Below are positions 32,478-43,300 of a stretch of 64,000 nucleotides of DNA, piece by piece. Source of the DNA: DATCTV01 sp964400685 (GTDB lineage Bacteria > Desulfobacterota > Desulfomonilia > UBA1062); contig CAYNVT010000005.1 in NCBI GenBank assembly GCA_964400685.1, positions 1 through 64,000 of the forward strand, in the 5' to 3' direction. The position numbers and the translations under genes were made by a program. Each line of letters starts with the position of its first letter. The stretch's first letter is position 1. The notes under the pieces are model-generated. The model did not search any database. It saw only the letters and a list, made by a program, of their open reading frames with translations, and had not been told where the DNA came from.

Positions 32478-34913
32478 ATGAAGCGAAATGTAATTATTAT
32501 TTTTCTGATTTCAGTTATGGTTGCTGGTATCAGCGGTTGTATTTTAAGCACCAATCCAAACCCTGCAACACCCATAACGCTGAAGGTAGGCGTCTCGCAG
32601 ACGTTCAAGGTTACGGGAATGCTGAACGGCCCATATCAATGGTATATGAATGACATAGTCATTCCGGGTGCGACCAGCACATCCTACACCTACACCGCTG
32701 TTGCAGAAGACAATGGCGTGAACAAAATCAAGATCGAGACAAAAGATCAACTCAACAAAAAGACATTGGTCAAGGAATGGACAGTAAATGTGGTCAACAA
32801 CCTTCCGCCGGTTGCGAATGCAGGACCGGACAGGGTTATTCATCCATTCACCGGACCTGAGGTCGTGCAGCTTGACGGAAGCTTAAGCAGCGACCCCGAA
32901 GACGAGCCGCTCACTTACCTCTGGGAGATTGTATCGAAACCGGGCGGCAGTTCTGCAGTTCTTTCCGATACCGGCATAGTGAATCCCACCTTTGTGGCAG
33001 ATGTCGAGGGTTCATACACGATCTCACTGTATGTGAGTGACGGCGAGAAGGTCAGTGACCCGTCTGTAGTTATCATCACAGCTTATAACGATAACGCACC
33101 ACCTGTATCGAACGCAGGTGATGATCAAAGCGTGCTATTTGGCAATGCTGTTCAGCTAGACGGGAGCGCCAGTTATGATCCTGAAGGAGTGCCGGTTACA
33201 TACACCTGGGCTCTGCTCAATAAACCGAATGGCAGCCAGGCCGTGCTTAATGACTCTACAAGCGTCAATCCGACTTTCACACCCAACAAAAAAGGCGATT
33301 ATTTGTTCAGTCTGGTCGTGAGTGATGGTGTGTCAAGCAGCAATGTGGATGAGGTTAAAATCACCGTATACAACAATGCGCCAATAGCAAACGCAGGCAG
33401 CAATGCAATCGTTGATTTCGGCTCCACAGCCCAGCTCGACGGGAGCTTGAGCGAAGATCCCGATGGAACCACACTGAGCTATACCTGGACGGTCGATTCA
33501 GCTCCTGCCGGCAGCATAGCATCGATAACCAACCCGACACTTGTTAACCCGACCTTCACACCCGACAAACGAGGTGTGTATATACTGAAGCTGGTTGTAA
33601 GCGACGGTGACCTGAGCAGTGAGGCTGCAGTACAGATCTCCACCACCAAACATGCGCCGGTAGCAAACGCCGGCACTGATGCCATCATGCCCTTCGGCGA
33701 AACCCATACGTTCACCGGGGCACTCAGTTTCGACCCGGATGAAGATGTTCTTACCTATGCCTGGACAGTAATCGATAGGCCGGCCGACAGTGTTGCGACA
33801 CTTTCCGATCCCACAGGCATAGAGACGACTTTCAGACCAGACAAGCAGGGGACGTACACACTCAGGCTTATCGTGTTTGACGGAGAGTTTTACAGTGCGC
33901 CGGATTATGTGACCCTCGCCACAACCAATCACAGACCGGTTGCTGAAGCAGGCAGTGACACCTTTGGCTATGTCAATACCACGGTCCATCTCAACGGAAG
34001 CGCCAGTTCCGATGCGGACGGCGACCCTCTCTCCTATGCATGGACAATCTTATCCAATCCAGCCGGCAGCTCTGCTACGCTGTCAGGCGCGGCAAGCGTA
34101 AACCCGACCTTGATACCTGACAAGAAAGGCGATTATATTATCCAGTTGATTGTCTTTGACGGCCAGGAATACAGCCTTGCTGATACTGTAAAAATTACCG
34201 TATCAAACCGTACACCAACAGCAGAGGCCGGCGCCAACATACCAAACTGCCATTATAATGTTACCCAACAACTCAACGGGAACGCGAGCATGGACCTTGA
34301 CGGCGATCCGCTGACCTATGCGTGGTCTGTAACAAGCAGACCTTCCGGCAGTACGGCAGCGCTTTCAAATGCGAACATAATCAACCCGACTTTCAAACCT
34401 GACAAACCGGGCACATATGTGATCCAGCTCATAGTGAACGACGGCACGGTAAGCAGCGCAGCCGACACTGTCACTCTTACGACCTACCAGGAAACGATTG
34501 TTGAAAACTGGGATGATGGTGTGCTTGTACCCTGGAGCAAGGACTCTGACGGGAGCTGGGGCACCATCAATGTTGATGATGAGGAGCCTTATTCCGGGAA
34601 TTACAGCTTCTGGGCTCAGGGCGCCTGGGCTGGCGGAAACTGGCTCATGCTGAGCAGGACCTTTACAAACACCTATCTCATCCAGATCGATTTCCAGTTC
34701 CGCGGCTATGCAGCAAATATGAGCGCCCTCAAAACATCCCTCTACTTTAACGACAGCAAATACGCGGATGTACGCGGTAGCAGTGGAAATACCTGGTATT
34801 TGAAGAGCTACACCCCCAACATGGCAATCACGAAGGTAGGCTTCTATTTCGACAGCTTCTGGGGTACTGACGGTGTCTTCATTGACGACATCGTTTTCAC
34901 AGTCTGGAACTAG
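32478..34913 (+). CDS. PKD-repeat lipoprotein, 6 repeats (array member 1)
   Basis: An 811-residue predicted lipoprotein (lipobox GISGC, Cys21). The head domain (about 22-108) has ITLKVGVSQTFKVTGMLNG, QWYMNDIVIPGAT and SYTYTA. Six PKD/Ig-like repeats of about 93 residues follow, each opening with (A/P)PVANAGxD and running through VQLDGSxSxDPDGDPLTYxW, GSxAxLS, NPTFxPDKxGxYxxxLIVxDG. The C-terminal about 130 residues are a beta-sandwich with ENWDDG and VFIDDIVFTVWN. Calcium-binding acidic loops (DPDGD, DADGDP) are frequent. The start is chosen from GAGGAGG before the ATG at 32478. It is probably a surface or periplasmic adhesion or structural protein; no enzyme motif is seen. Confidence 0.85.
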   Translation: MKRNVIIIFLISVMVAGISGCILSTNPNPATPITLKVGVSQTFKVTGMLNGPYQWYMNDIVIPGATSTSYTYTAVAEDNGVNKIKIETKDQLNKKTLVKEWTVNVVNNLPPVANAGPDRVIHPFTGPEVVQLDGSLSSDPEDEPLTYLWEIVSKPGGSSAVLSDTGIVNPTFVADVEGSYTISLYVSDGEKVSDPSVVIITAYNDNAPPVSNAGDDQSVLFGNAVQLDGSASYDPEGVPVTYTWALLNKPNGSQAVLNDSTSVNPTFTPNKKGDYLFSLVVSDGVSSSNVDEVKITVYNNAPIANAGSNAIVDFGSTAQLDGSLSEDPDGTTLSYTWTVDSAPAGSIASITNPTLVNPTFTPDKRGVYILKLVVSDGDLSSEAAVQISTTKHAPVANAGTDAIMPFGETHTFTGALSFDPDEDVLTYAWTVIDRPADSVATLSDPTGIETTFRPDKQGTYTLRLIVFDGEFYSAPDYVTLATTNHRPVAEAGSDTFGYVNTTVHLNGSASSDADGDPLSYAWTILSNPAGSSATLSGAASVNPTLIPDKKGDYIIQLIVFDGQEYSLADTVKITVSNRTPTAEAGANIPNCHYNVTQQLNGNASMDLDGDPLTYAWSVTSRPSGSTAALSNANIINPTFKPDKPGTYVIQLIVNDGTVSSAADTVTLTTYQETIVENWDDGVLVPWSKDSDGSWGTINVDDEEPYSGNYSFWAQGAWAGGNWLMLSRTFTNTYLIQIDFQFRGYAANMSALKTSLYFNDSKYADVRGSSGNTWYLKSYTPNMAITKVGFYFDSFWGTDGVFIDDIVFTVWN
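32805..34488 (+). repeat. 6 tandem PKD-type repeats
   Basis: Six in-frame units of about 280 nt encoding the NAG/EAG-DPDGDPLTYxW consensus. The units are diverged from one another at the nucleotide level. Confidence 0.8.
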
Positions 34914-34928
34914 GACTTAATAAGAACG

Positions 34929-34959
34929 AGGGGAAGGACTTCAAGTCCTTCCCCTTTTT
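34929..34959 (+). terminator. strong intrinsic terminator after array member 1
   Basis: Stem AGGGGAAGGACT / AGTCCTTCCCCT with a 3-nt loop and five Ts. Confidence 0.88.
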
Positions 34960-35022
34960 ACGAAAAAGGTTTTGCAGTAAAGGCCCGCAGTTAAGGCGTT
35001 TTATTATTAACGGAGGTTTAAC

Positions 35023-37128
35023 ATGCAGCGAAACATGAAGCTCTTTCTGGTCATGATACCGCTTCTTGTCCTGACAGGATGCATCTTGTCGTCAACCCCC
35101 CCTGAGGGTCCCATTTCGTTGACATGGGGCACAAGCCAGGTGTTTAATGTCAATGCCCGGGGGACAATTCAGTGGTATGTTGACGATATCGCCCAGCCGG
35201 GCGAAACAAATGCCAGTTACACATTCCTGAGTCATCCCAAGGGTATCTATGTGGTAAAAGTAAAGGCCAAATTCGGCATTTTCCCTGAAGCTGTGCGTTC
35301 ATGGACCGTTACGGTAACCGACCCCATGGTAAAGGTTCCTTCAGCTGCAAACTGCGGTTATATCATGGCGGCAGACCTGGTATGCAACACGGTATTGAGC
35401 TGCAGCGGGACAATCCCTGAAGGTCATGTGATCAGCCAGTCTCCGGCTGCAGGTACGATGGTGAAAGCCGGTGTCACGGTGACCCTTACAATTTCGAGCG
35501 GGCCCTGCACGGTAGAGATACCGGTTCCTGAAGCTGCGACCTGTGAAGATATTGAGGCTGCCGGCCTTATATGCAGCCCGACCCTGTATACCGAGTGCAG
35601 CGAGGAGATACCCGTAGGCCAGATAGTTAACCAATCCCCGGCTCCTGGTACCATGGTCTACCCAGGCACCACTGTTGCCGTAACCATGTCGAGCGGTTCA
35701 TGCACGACAGAGATACCAGTGCCGGCGGCTACGAACTGTACCGACCTTACGAACGCAGGACTTGTATGCAGCACTACCTCTGTGTGCAACAATACGGTTC
35801 CTGCCGGTCATGTAGTAAGCCAGTTCCCCGAACCAGGCACGATGGTGCTGGGCGGTTCAGTGGTAATGCTGACTATCTCCAGCGGCCTGTGTCCGGTAAT
35901 TATTCCTGCGGCCACGTCCTGTGCTGAAATCGAGGCCGCCGGTCTGAGATGCCTTCAGACCACAGTATGCAGTAATACAGTGCCCGAAGGTGGTGTAATC
36001 AGCTTGAGTCCGCCTGCTGGAACCGGCGTACAGCCAGGTTCCACGGTTAACCTGAAGATATCAAGCGGAGGTTGTACACTTGCTGTTCCCAATGCAACAA
36101 GCTGCGCCCAGATTGAGGCTGCAGGTCTGGTATGCGAAACCAGTACGGTTTGCAACAATACAGTGCCAGCCGGCGGTGTGATCAGCCAGTCTCCGGCCCC
36201 CGGAACGCTTGTGGAGCCAGGTTCCACAGTGACGCTGGTCATCTCGAGCGGTATATGTTCGACACAGCTTCCGCCACCCCAGAATGTACAGGCCACTGAT
36301 GTTGTGCTGACATCGGTCACGAATCCGCTCTTAAACCATAATCTTAACGACAGGATCAGGGTAACCTGGAATGCGGTGACGAATGCGACATCCTATGACA
36401 TTTACAGCTCTGATACACCTAACGGCACCTACACACTTGTGGGTTCAGCAACTGCCCCCGCTACATCCTATGACGTCATGCAGACCGAAACCCTCGACCT
36501 TCCGGCTTTGCCATCACCACTCACAATCACTGCCCTTGACGCTTATGAACTGGTAGCACGCCCGATCCTGGGCGCCTTTAAGAATTACAGATATTTCAAG
36601 GTCAGGGCCTGCAGCTCTTCGCCCATGTTTACGAACAGCGAATTCAGCAATTATGACCAGGGCCGGATGGACTATACCCTGGAAGAATTCTTCACTGTCG
36701 CAAAGCTGACAGCAGGGAATCCTCTGACAAGGGTTATGCTCCAGGATCCCAGCGTTGGTTTAGGCACTAATGAGACGTACTATGATCCGTGCGGTGACGG
36801 GAATATTCATTTTACAGTAACCCAGAGCGGGCTTAGCGGTCTTCTTACCGTTACATTCACGAATTATATCGATTCACAGTACTTCATCTACCCCCCCGGA
36901 ACCATTGACTGCAACGGGACCAGGAGAATGATCATAAACGGTGCGGCCAGCGGGACAGTTTCCTTGAGCGGTAGCGGCACATTGACAGGTTCGATCGCAT
37001 TTACAGGTAATTTTGCCGGCAAGTTCACGAATATTTCTATTCCTATCGTGGACCAGGAACCGCAGACTGGTACAACCTCGGTGGTTTACAACGGCGAAAC
37101 TGTAAACGGTCACGCATTCGGTTTCTAG
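35023..37128 (+). CDS. PASTA-repeat lipoprotein with cysteine pairs (array member 2)
   Basis: A 701-residue predicted lipoprotein (lipobox LVLTGC, Cys20). The head domain (about 25-104) matches the PKD array members: ISLTWGTSQVFNV, IQWYVDDIAQPGET, SYTF. Five PASTA-like domains of about 62 residues follow (about 105-413), each with a C-x(10-14)-GLxC pattern, a VCxNTVPxGxVISQSPxPGT core and a VTLxISSGxC end. The four or so regularly spaced cysteines per unit are unusual for PASTA. Residues about 422-490 form an FN3-like domain (VTWNAVTNATSYDIYSS). The last about 150 residues are an unrecognised beta-rich domain different from the PKD members' tail. The protein has no kinase or transpeptidase domain. 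Shine-Dalgarno CGGAGG. Confidence 0.82.
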   Translation: MQRNMKLFLVMIPLLVLTGCILSSTPPEGPISLTWGTSQVFNVNARGTIQWYVDDIAQPGETNASYTFLSHPKGIYVVKVKAKFGIFPEAVRSWTVTVTDPMVKVPSAANCGYIMAADLVCNTVLSCSGTIPEGHVISQSPAAGTMVKAGVTVTLTISSGPCTVEIPVPEAATCEDIEAAGLICSPTLYTECSEEIPVGQIVNQSPAPGTMVYPGTTVAVTMSSGSCTTEIPVPAATNCTDLTNAGLVCSTTSVCNNTVPAGHVVSQFPEPGTMVLGGSVVMLTISSGLCPVIIPAATSCAEIEAAGLRCLQTTVCSNTVPEGGVISLSPPAGTGVQPGSTVNLKISSGGCTLAVPNATSCAQIEAAGLVCETSTVCNNTVPAGGVISQSPAPGTLVEPGSTVTLVISSGICSTQLPPPQNVQATDVVLTSVTNPLLNHNLNDRIRVTWNAVTNATSYDIYSSDTPNGTYTLVGSATAPATSYDVMQTETLDLPALPSPLTITALDAYELVARPILGAFKNYRYFKVRACSSSPMFTNSEFSNYDQGRMDYTLEEFFTVAKLTAGNPLTRVMLQDPSVGLGTNETYYDPCGDGNIHFTVTQSGLSGLLTVTFTNYIDSQYFIYPPGTIDCNGTRRMIINGAASGTVSLSGSGTLTGSIAFTGNFAGKFTNISIPIVDQEPQTGTTSVVYNGETVNGHAFGF
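35335..36261 (+). repeat. 5 tandem PASTA-like repeats
   Basis: Five in-frame units of about 185 nt. The consensus core is VPxGxVISQSPAPGT and each unit ends in SSGxC. Confidence 0.8.
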
Positions 37129-37141
37129 CAAGTTTACAAAC

Positions 37142-37177
37142 AGCGGGAGGCCTTTTGAAGGGTCTCCCGCTACCTTT
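37142..37177 (+). terminator. intrinsic terminator after array member 2
   Basis: Stem AGCGGGAGGCC / GGTCTCCCGCT (one G-U pair), short loop, then a broken pyrimidine tract (ACCTTTC). Confidence 0.7.
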
Positions 37178-37390
37178 CTTTAACATATGAGTTCTGTTTC
37201 CCGGAACTTTGATACTATATGAAATCTTTCTTTAGAGAGACCATATGTTTCTACGAAATGTTCAGGGTTCTAGAGAAGAATTATTCAACATGTTTTCCAT
37301 TGCCTTTATTCAAGGTAGAGAAAATTCAGGATATTCTTGTAAATTAACTACAGAATCCGGCGCATGATAAATACATTTATAGGGGGGGGT

Positions 37391-40300
37391 ATGAAAAGGA
37401 AGACAATATTTTTTGCCGCAGTATCTATTTTTATGACATTGTGGCTAAGCAGCTGTGTAATTTCCACCAGTCCTTCTGTTCAAACATCAATTACATTATA
37501 TATAGGCTCATCACAGACCTTTTCAGTGAAAGGTTCAATGAACGGCCCTTATGAGTGGTCCAAAAACAATGTTGTAATCCCCGGGGCCACGGAGGCATCC
37601 TATACCTATACTGCCCTGGAAAGCGACTTGGGTATATTCAAACTCAAGGCGCAGACAAAAGACAAACTCACGGGCAATATCATTATAATGCAATGGAATG
37701 TGCTCGTTATAGATAATCAGCCGCCCGTCGCAGAAGCAGGAACATATGCCCCTGTTATACTGGGCGGCGTAGTAAATCTGAATGGCAGTGCCAGCTATGA
37801 CCCTGACGGCAATCCGCTGACTTACACATGGTCTGTTCTCTCGCATCCTTCAGGAAGCACTGCTGCAATTGTATACCCCCATGCAGCAAGACCGACATTC
37901 ACACCAGACAAGGTCGGAGGATATACGTTACAGCTTATAGTAAGCGATGGCGTAAAAACCGCAGCGGATATCACGACTGTCAGTGCATATGTTCTCAATT
38001 ATCCGCCCACTGCCGATGCAGGTACTGACCAGGACGTCCACATCTTCAGGACAGTGACTCTTAATGGTTCGGGCAGCACCGACCCTGAAAATCAGGCATT
38101 ATCACATACATGGACGATAGAGACAAAACCAGCAGGCAGCACTGCATGGATCGCCAATCCCACAACCGTATCACCCACATTCGTTCCCGATAAAACAGGT
38201 ACGTATGTGATTGGACTCATAGTTAATGATGGTGAACTTTCGAGCGGCATGGACACTATTAATGTCACTGTGACAAACAATGCGCCTGTCGCCAATGCCG
38301 GACTCGATGTGACGATTCTCCAGGGCGAAACGACAAGACTCAGCGGAGGCGGAAGTTCCGACCCTGACGGGGATGCTCTCTCATACTCCTGGACCATGAC
38401 ATCGGGACCTTCGGGAAGCACGGCGGCCCTCTCCGACCCTTCAAGCCCGGCGCCGACCTTCAGGCCCGACAGGAAAGGCGCTTACGTATTCATTCTGACT
38501 GTCACCGACGGTGATCTGACATCCCAGGATTCGGTTACAGTTACGTCCTCGAATAATGTGCCGATTGCTAATGCCGGAACAGATTCAACGATCGAATTCG
38601 GGCAGTCCGCTGAGCTTGACGGAAGCGCCAGTTCAGACCCTGACGGAGATCCTCTGACATATTCATGGACAGTCAAGTCAGGTCCTGACACAAGCATAGG
38701 ACAGCTCTCGAATACGTCTGCCGCAAAACCCGTATTCACCCCCAGCAGAAAAGGCATCTACACATTAAGCCTTGTGGTGACAGACAATGAACTCCTCTCA
38801 AGCGCACCGGATGACGTGGTAGTCGCGACCACCAACCATGCACCTCGTGCGGAAGCGGGTGACGACATCAACCTGATCTTCTTCCGCACAGCACATCTGA
38901 GCGGCAGCGGGACAGACCCGGACAGCGACCCTCTGACATACAAGTGGTCGATCATCTCATGTCCGGGAGGCAGTACTGCAGAGCTTTCCAGCACCACAAT
39001 AGCCAACCCGGCATTCACACCGGACGCAAAGGGCATTTATGTGATCGGGCTTATCGTAAACGATGGTGAGGCTGACAGTATTGAGGACATCATGACCATC
39101 AATGTTTACAACAACGCACCGGCCGCAGAGGCAGGGCCTGACTACAGCTTCATCTTTGGTTCCGGCGAGACGGTCCATCTCGACGGCAGCGCCAGCACTG
39201 ACCCGGATGAAGGCACCACGCTAAGTTATCACTGGATTGTCACAAGCGCACCTTACGGCAGCACTGCGGCGTTTATTCCAAACCCCAACGTTGTCAATCC
39301 GTCAATAAAGCCAGATCTGCCCGGGACATATGTGATCAGCCTTGTTGCATCAGACGGGGATCTTGAAAGTGCCCCTGACAGTCTTACCATAACTGCAATA
39401 AACAATGCCCCCACGGCAGATGCCGGCCCTGACCAGGCCATAAGCTTCCCCGGGATAACGGCAAACTTTAACGGAAGTGCGAGCCATGCCCCTTCGGGTC
39501 TGCCGCTTTCCTATGCATGGACTATCGTAACGTCACCTCCCGGCAGCCATGCAGTCATTACCGACCCGACCAGTGTAAATCCAGGCCTGACCCCTGATAA
39601 GGAAGGACAGTACGCGATTACGCTTGTCGTGTTCGACGGGTACGACTACAGCACGGCCGATGCCGTCACCGTTACGGTGGGAGATGCCCCGATGGCATTG
39701 GCCGGTGCGGACCAGGAACTCGGCTTCCCTGGCAAGACCGCAAATCTAGATGGCAGCGCAAGCTTCGACCCCAACGGCTCCCTGATCGTGTCGTACTTCT
39801 GGAATGTCGAATCAGCTCCTGCCGGGAGCAATGCGCTCATATCCAACCCGACATTGATGAAGCCATCTTTCTCACCCGACAAGGCCGGTGTCTATGTCAT
39901 CAGCCTTGTTGTATCCGACGGCGCCTTCAGCAGCGCTGCGGACACCCTTACGATCACTGTCATAAACCACTTCCCGATTGCGGAGGCAGGACCTGATATG
40001 AGTGTTATCTTCGGATACGGTGCATCTGCAACGCTCAATGGAAGCGCAAGCTCAGACCCTGACGGCTCCAGCCTGACATACTCATGGGTGATATTGTCCG
40101 CTCCGCCCGAAAGCATCATAGATCTTACCAATCCCGGTACGGTCAGCCCTTCATTCGTCCCGGATAAGATGGGAGACTATACGATCAGCCTGATTGTCAA
40201 CGACGGCTACCTGAACAGTGCTGCAGATACAGTAAAAGTGACTGCCTACAATGATCCGCCTGCAGCAAGCGCAGGTCCGGACCAGAACGTATCCTTCAAC

Positions 40301-43300
40301 CAGACAGTCCACTTGAACGGCAGCGGAAGCACCGACCCTGAAGGTCATGCTCTTTCATATGCATGGATTATGACTTCCAGGCCATCAGGCAGCTCCGCGG
40401 TTCTTGACGGAGCAGGCACCATAGCCCCGACATTCCTGGCTGACAAGTCCGGGATATATGTTATCAGTCTCGTGGTTTCCGACGGGATCAACACGAGTTC
40501 TTCCGACACGGTCACAATAACCGCATCGAATCATGCCCCGACAGCCAATGCGGGAAGCGACATCAGCCTTGTTTACGGCTACGGGGATACGGCGAACCTT
40601 GACGGAAGCGCCAGCTCGGATCAGGACCCGGGCACGACGCTCACCTATGCATGGACCATCACATCTCGCCCGGCAGGCAGCACGGCTGCACTCTCCAGTT
40701 CCACGATAGTCAACCCCGCATTCCTGCCCGACAGGGAAGGCTCGTATACGATAAGCCTTGTCGTGTCCGACGGTGAACTGTTCAGCTCACCTGACACCGT
40801 TACCATAAATGCGACCAACCAGGCCCCGCATGCCGAGGCCGGCGACGACCAGACCGCAGCATGGAATACTCTCGTAACGCTTAACGGCGGCGGAAGCTAT
40901 GACCCGGAGATGCACGCACTGACCTATTCCTGGGATATCACATCACGACCGGCCAGCAGCACTGCTGCACTGACAGGGGCGACAACCGTCAGTCCCGGCT
41001 TCACACCTGACAAGACAGGAACATACGTGGTTACTCTGAACGTATCCGACGGCGTCAACACAGCCTCGGACAGCGTCACCATAACGGTTCCGAACAGCAC
41101 ACCGACTGCTGATGCGGGCACTGACCAGAATATCTTCTTCGGCACGGGCTTGACGGCAACGCTCGACGGGAGCGCAAGCCATGACCCTGAGAATGACCCG
41201 CTGACCTACCACTGGACGGTAGTCAGCGCCCCGGCAGGCAGCAGCGCATCTATCTCGGACGTGAATGCTGTTATGCCTACGCTTACGCCGGACAGAAAGG
41301 GCTCCTATCTGATCAGCCTGATTGTTTCCGACGGTGTAAACGTGAGCGCAGCTGACTCGGTGATGATCACGGCCTATAATGTGCCTCCGACAGTAGAGGC
41401 CGGCAACAACCAGACGGCTCAATGGAACACGCTTGTGACATTGAGCGGGAGCGCAACTGATCCTGAACTGCAGCCGATGACATACTCCTGGGAGTTCACT
41501 TCAAGGCCGACAGGCAGCAATGCTACTCTGTCTAATGCCACCAGCCTGACCCCGGGTTTCACACCCGACAAGACAGGAGATTATGTTGTTACCCTGACAG
41601 TGTCCGACAGCGTCAACAGCATAACAGATTCTGTCACCATAACGGTGCCGAACAATGCACCTGCGGCGGAGGCGGGCCCCGATATGGACCTCTTCTTCGA
41701 CGGACTTGGCGCAACAGCTACCTTGAACGGCAGCCTCAGCAGCGACCCTGAAAACGACACACTTACCTATTCATGGACGATTATATCGGCACCGTCCGGA
41801 AGCAGCGCCATCATTGCAGATCCTGCATCGGTATCGCCGACGTTCACTCCAGACAAGGTCGGCTCCTACCTGATCAGCCTGGTAGTATCAGACGGGCTCC
41901 ACCTGAGCGAGGCCGACTACATGAGCATTACGGCCTTCAACCTGCCACCCGCTGTGGATGCAGGCGGCAACCAGACCATATTCAATGGAGCGGCAACGAC
42001 GATAATCGGCAGTGCAATAGACCCGGAGGGCCAGACGATGACGTCGGCATGGTCAGTGACTGCAAGACCCGCTGGCAGCACTGCCCAGCCCGCGAGCCCG
42101 AACAGCCTCAGCACAGGCTTCACACCTGACAGAAAAGGCTTATTCACGCTTCAGCTGAGCGTGACAGACGGCGTCAATACCGTGACCGACACCATGAACA
42201 TCACAGTACCCAACAGCGCACCTGCGGCGGAAGCTGGTCCTGACGTCAACCCGCTCTACAAGGGTCAGGCAACCACCCTTGCAGGCAGCGGTAGCGATGT
42301 GGACGGAGACTCACTGACTTACGTATGGTCGGTCTCTTCAGGACCGAACACGAGCAGTGCACAGTTCTCCAACCCGGGTTCGGCAACCTCGCAGTTCACC
42401 CCTCAAAGCAAGGGGACTTATATCCTCTTGCTGACCGTTAGTGACGGCACCGCGAATGCTACCGACACTCTGACTGTGACCGTGCCCAACCGTGCACCGA
42501 CGGCAAATGCGGGCGTCGATCAGAACGTCTACAAGGGCAACACCGCGACACTCAGCGGGACCGCATCGGATGCGGATGGCGACTCACTGACTTATTTGTG
42601 GACAGTCGTTGCTGCGCCGCCGGGCAGCACTGCCGCGATCAGCAATGCGACAAGCCTGACCGGTGCGACTTTCATTCCGGATAAGAAAGGGTCGTTCACG
42701 ATACAGCTGCAGGCAAGCGATGGCATTAACAGCGCAACCGACACCATGATTATTACCGTTCCCAATCGCGCACCTACGGCAGAGGCCGGTGCTGCACAGA
42801 CCATACTCTGGGCCAACCGCAATACCGTCACTCTCAGCGGAAGCGGCAACGACCCTGACGGCGATACACTGACCTACACGTGGACGCAGACAGGCGGAAC
42901 AACGGTAACTCTAAACGGAGCCAGCACGGCAACTCCGTATTTCACGATGGCTGCTCCCGGAACCTATACATTCAGCCTGACAGTGAATGACGGCGAGGTC
43001 AGCAGCAGTGCAAGTACCACCACAGCCACCAACTCAATCGCTACTTACACCACCGGATGGGAGGGCAATTCCATGAACGACAGCGGTGGCCTCACATGGA
43101 CCAAAGCTTCCAGCAACGCAGGCGAGAACGGAATAGATACTGATGAAAAGAGAAGCGGCAGTTATGGCTACCACATGCAGAGCTGCAGCGGAGGTAGCTG
43201 CAGCAGCTATGCCAAGGTGATTAATTATGCGGGGAGATATGTGTATTCAGTATCCTATTATGCCATGCAGCCGGTTTTAGAGAATGCCCCGAGAGGAGCG

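Noticed and set aside
40943..41422. 159-residue minus-strand ORF within the PKD repeats
   Set aside because: Several similar antisense ORFs recur across the PKD genes because of the repeat codon pattern; none has independent support.
37721..43030. CRISPR-like or satellite DNA repeat
   Set aside because: The period is about 279 nt, in frame, with diverged nucleotides and conserved protein motifs, so it is a coding domain repeat.
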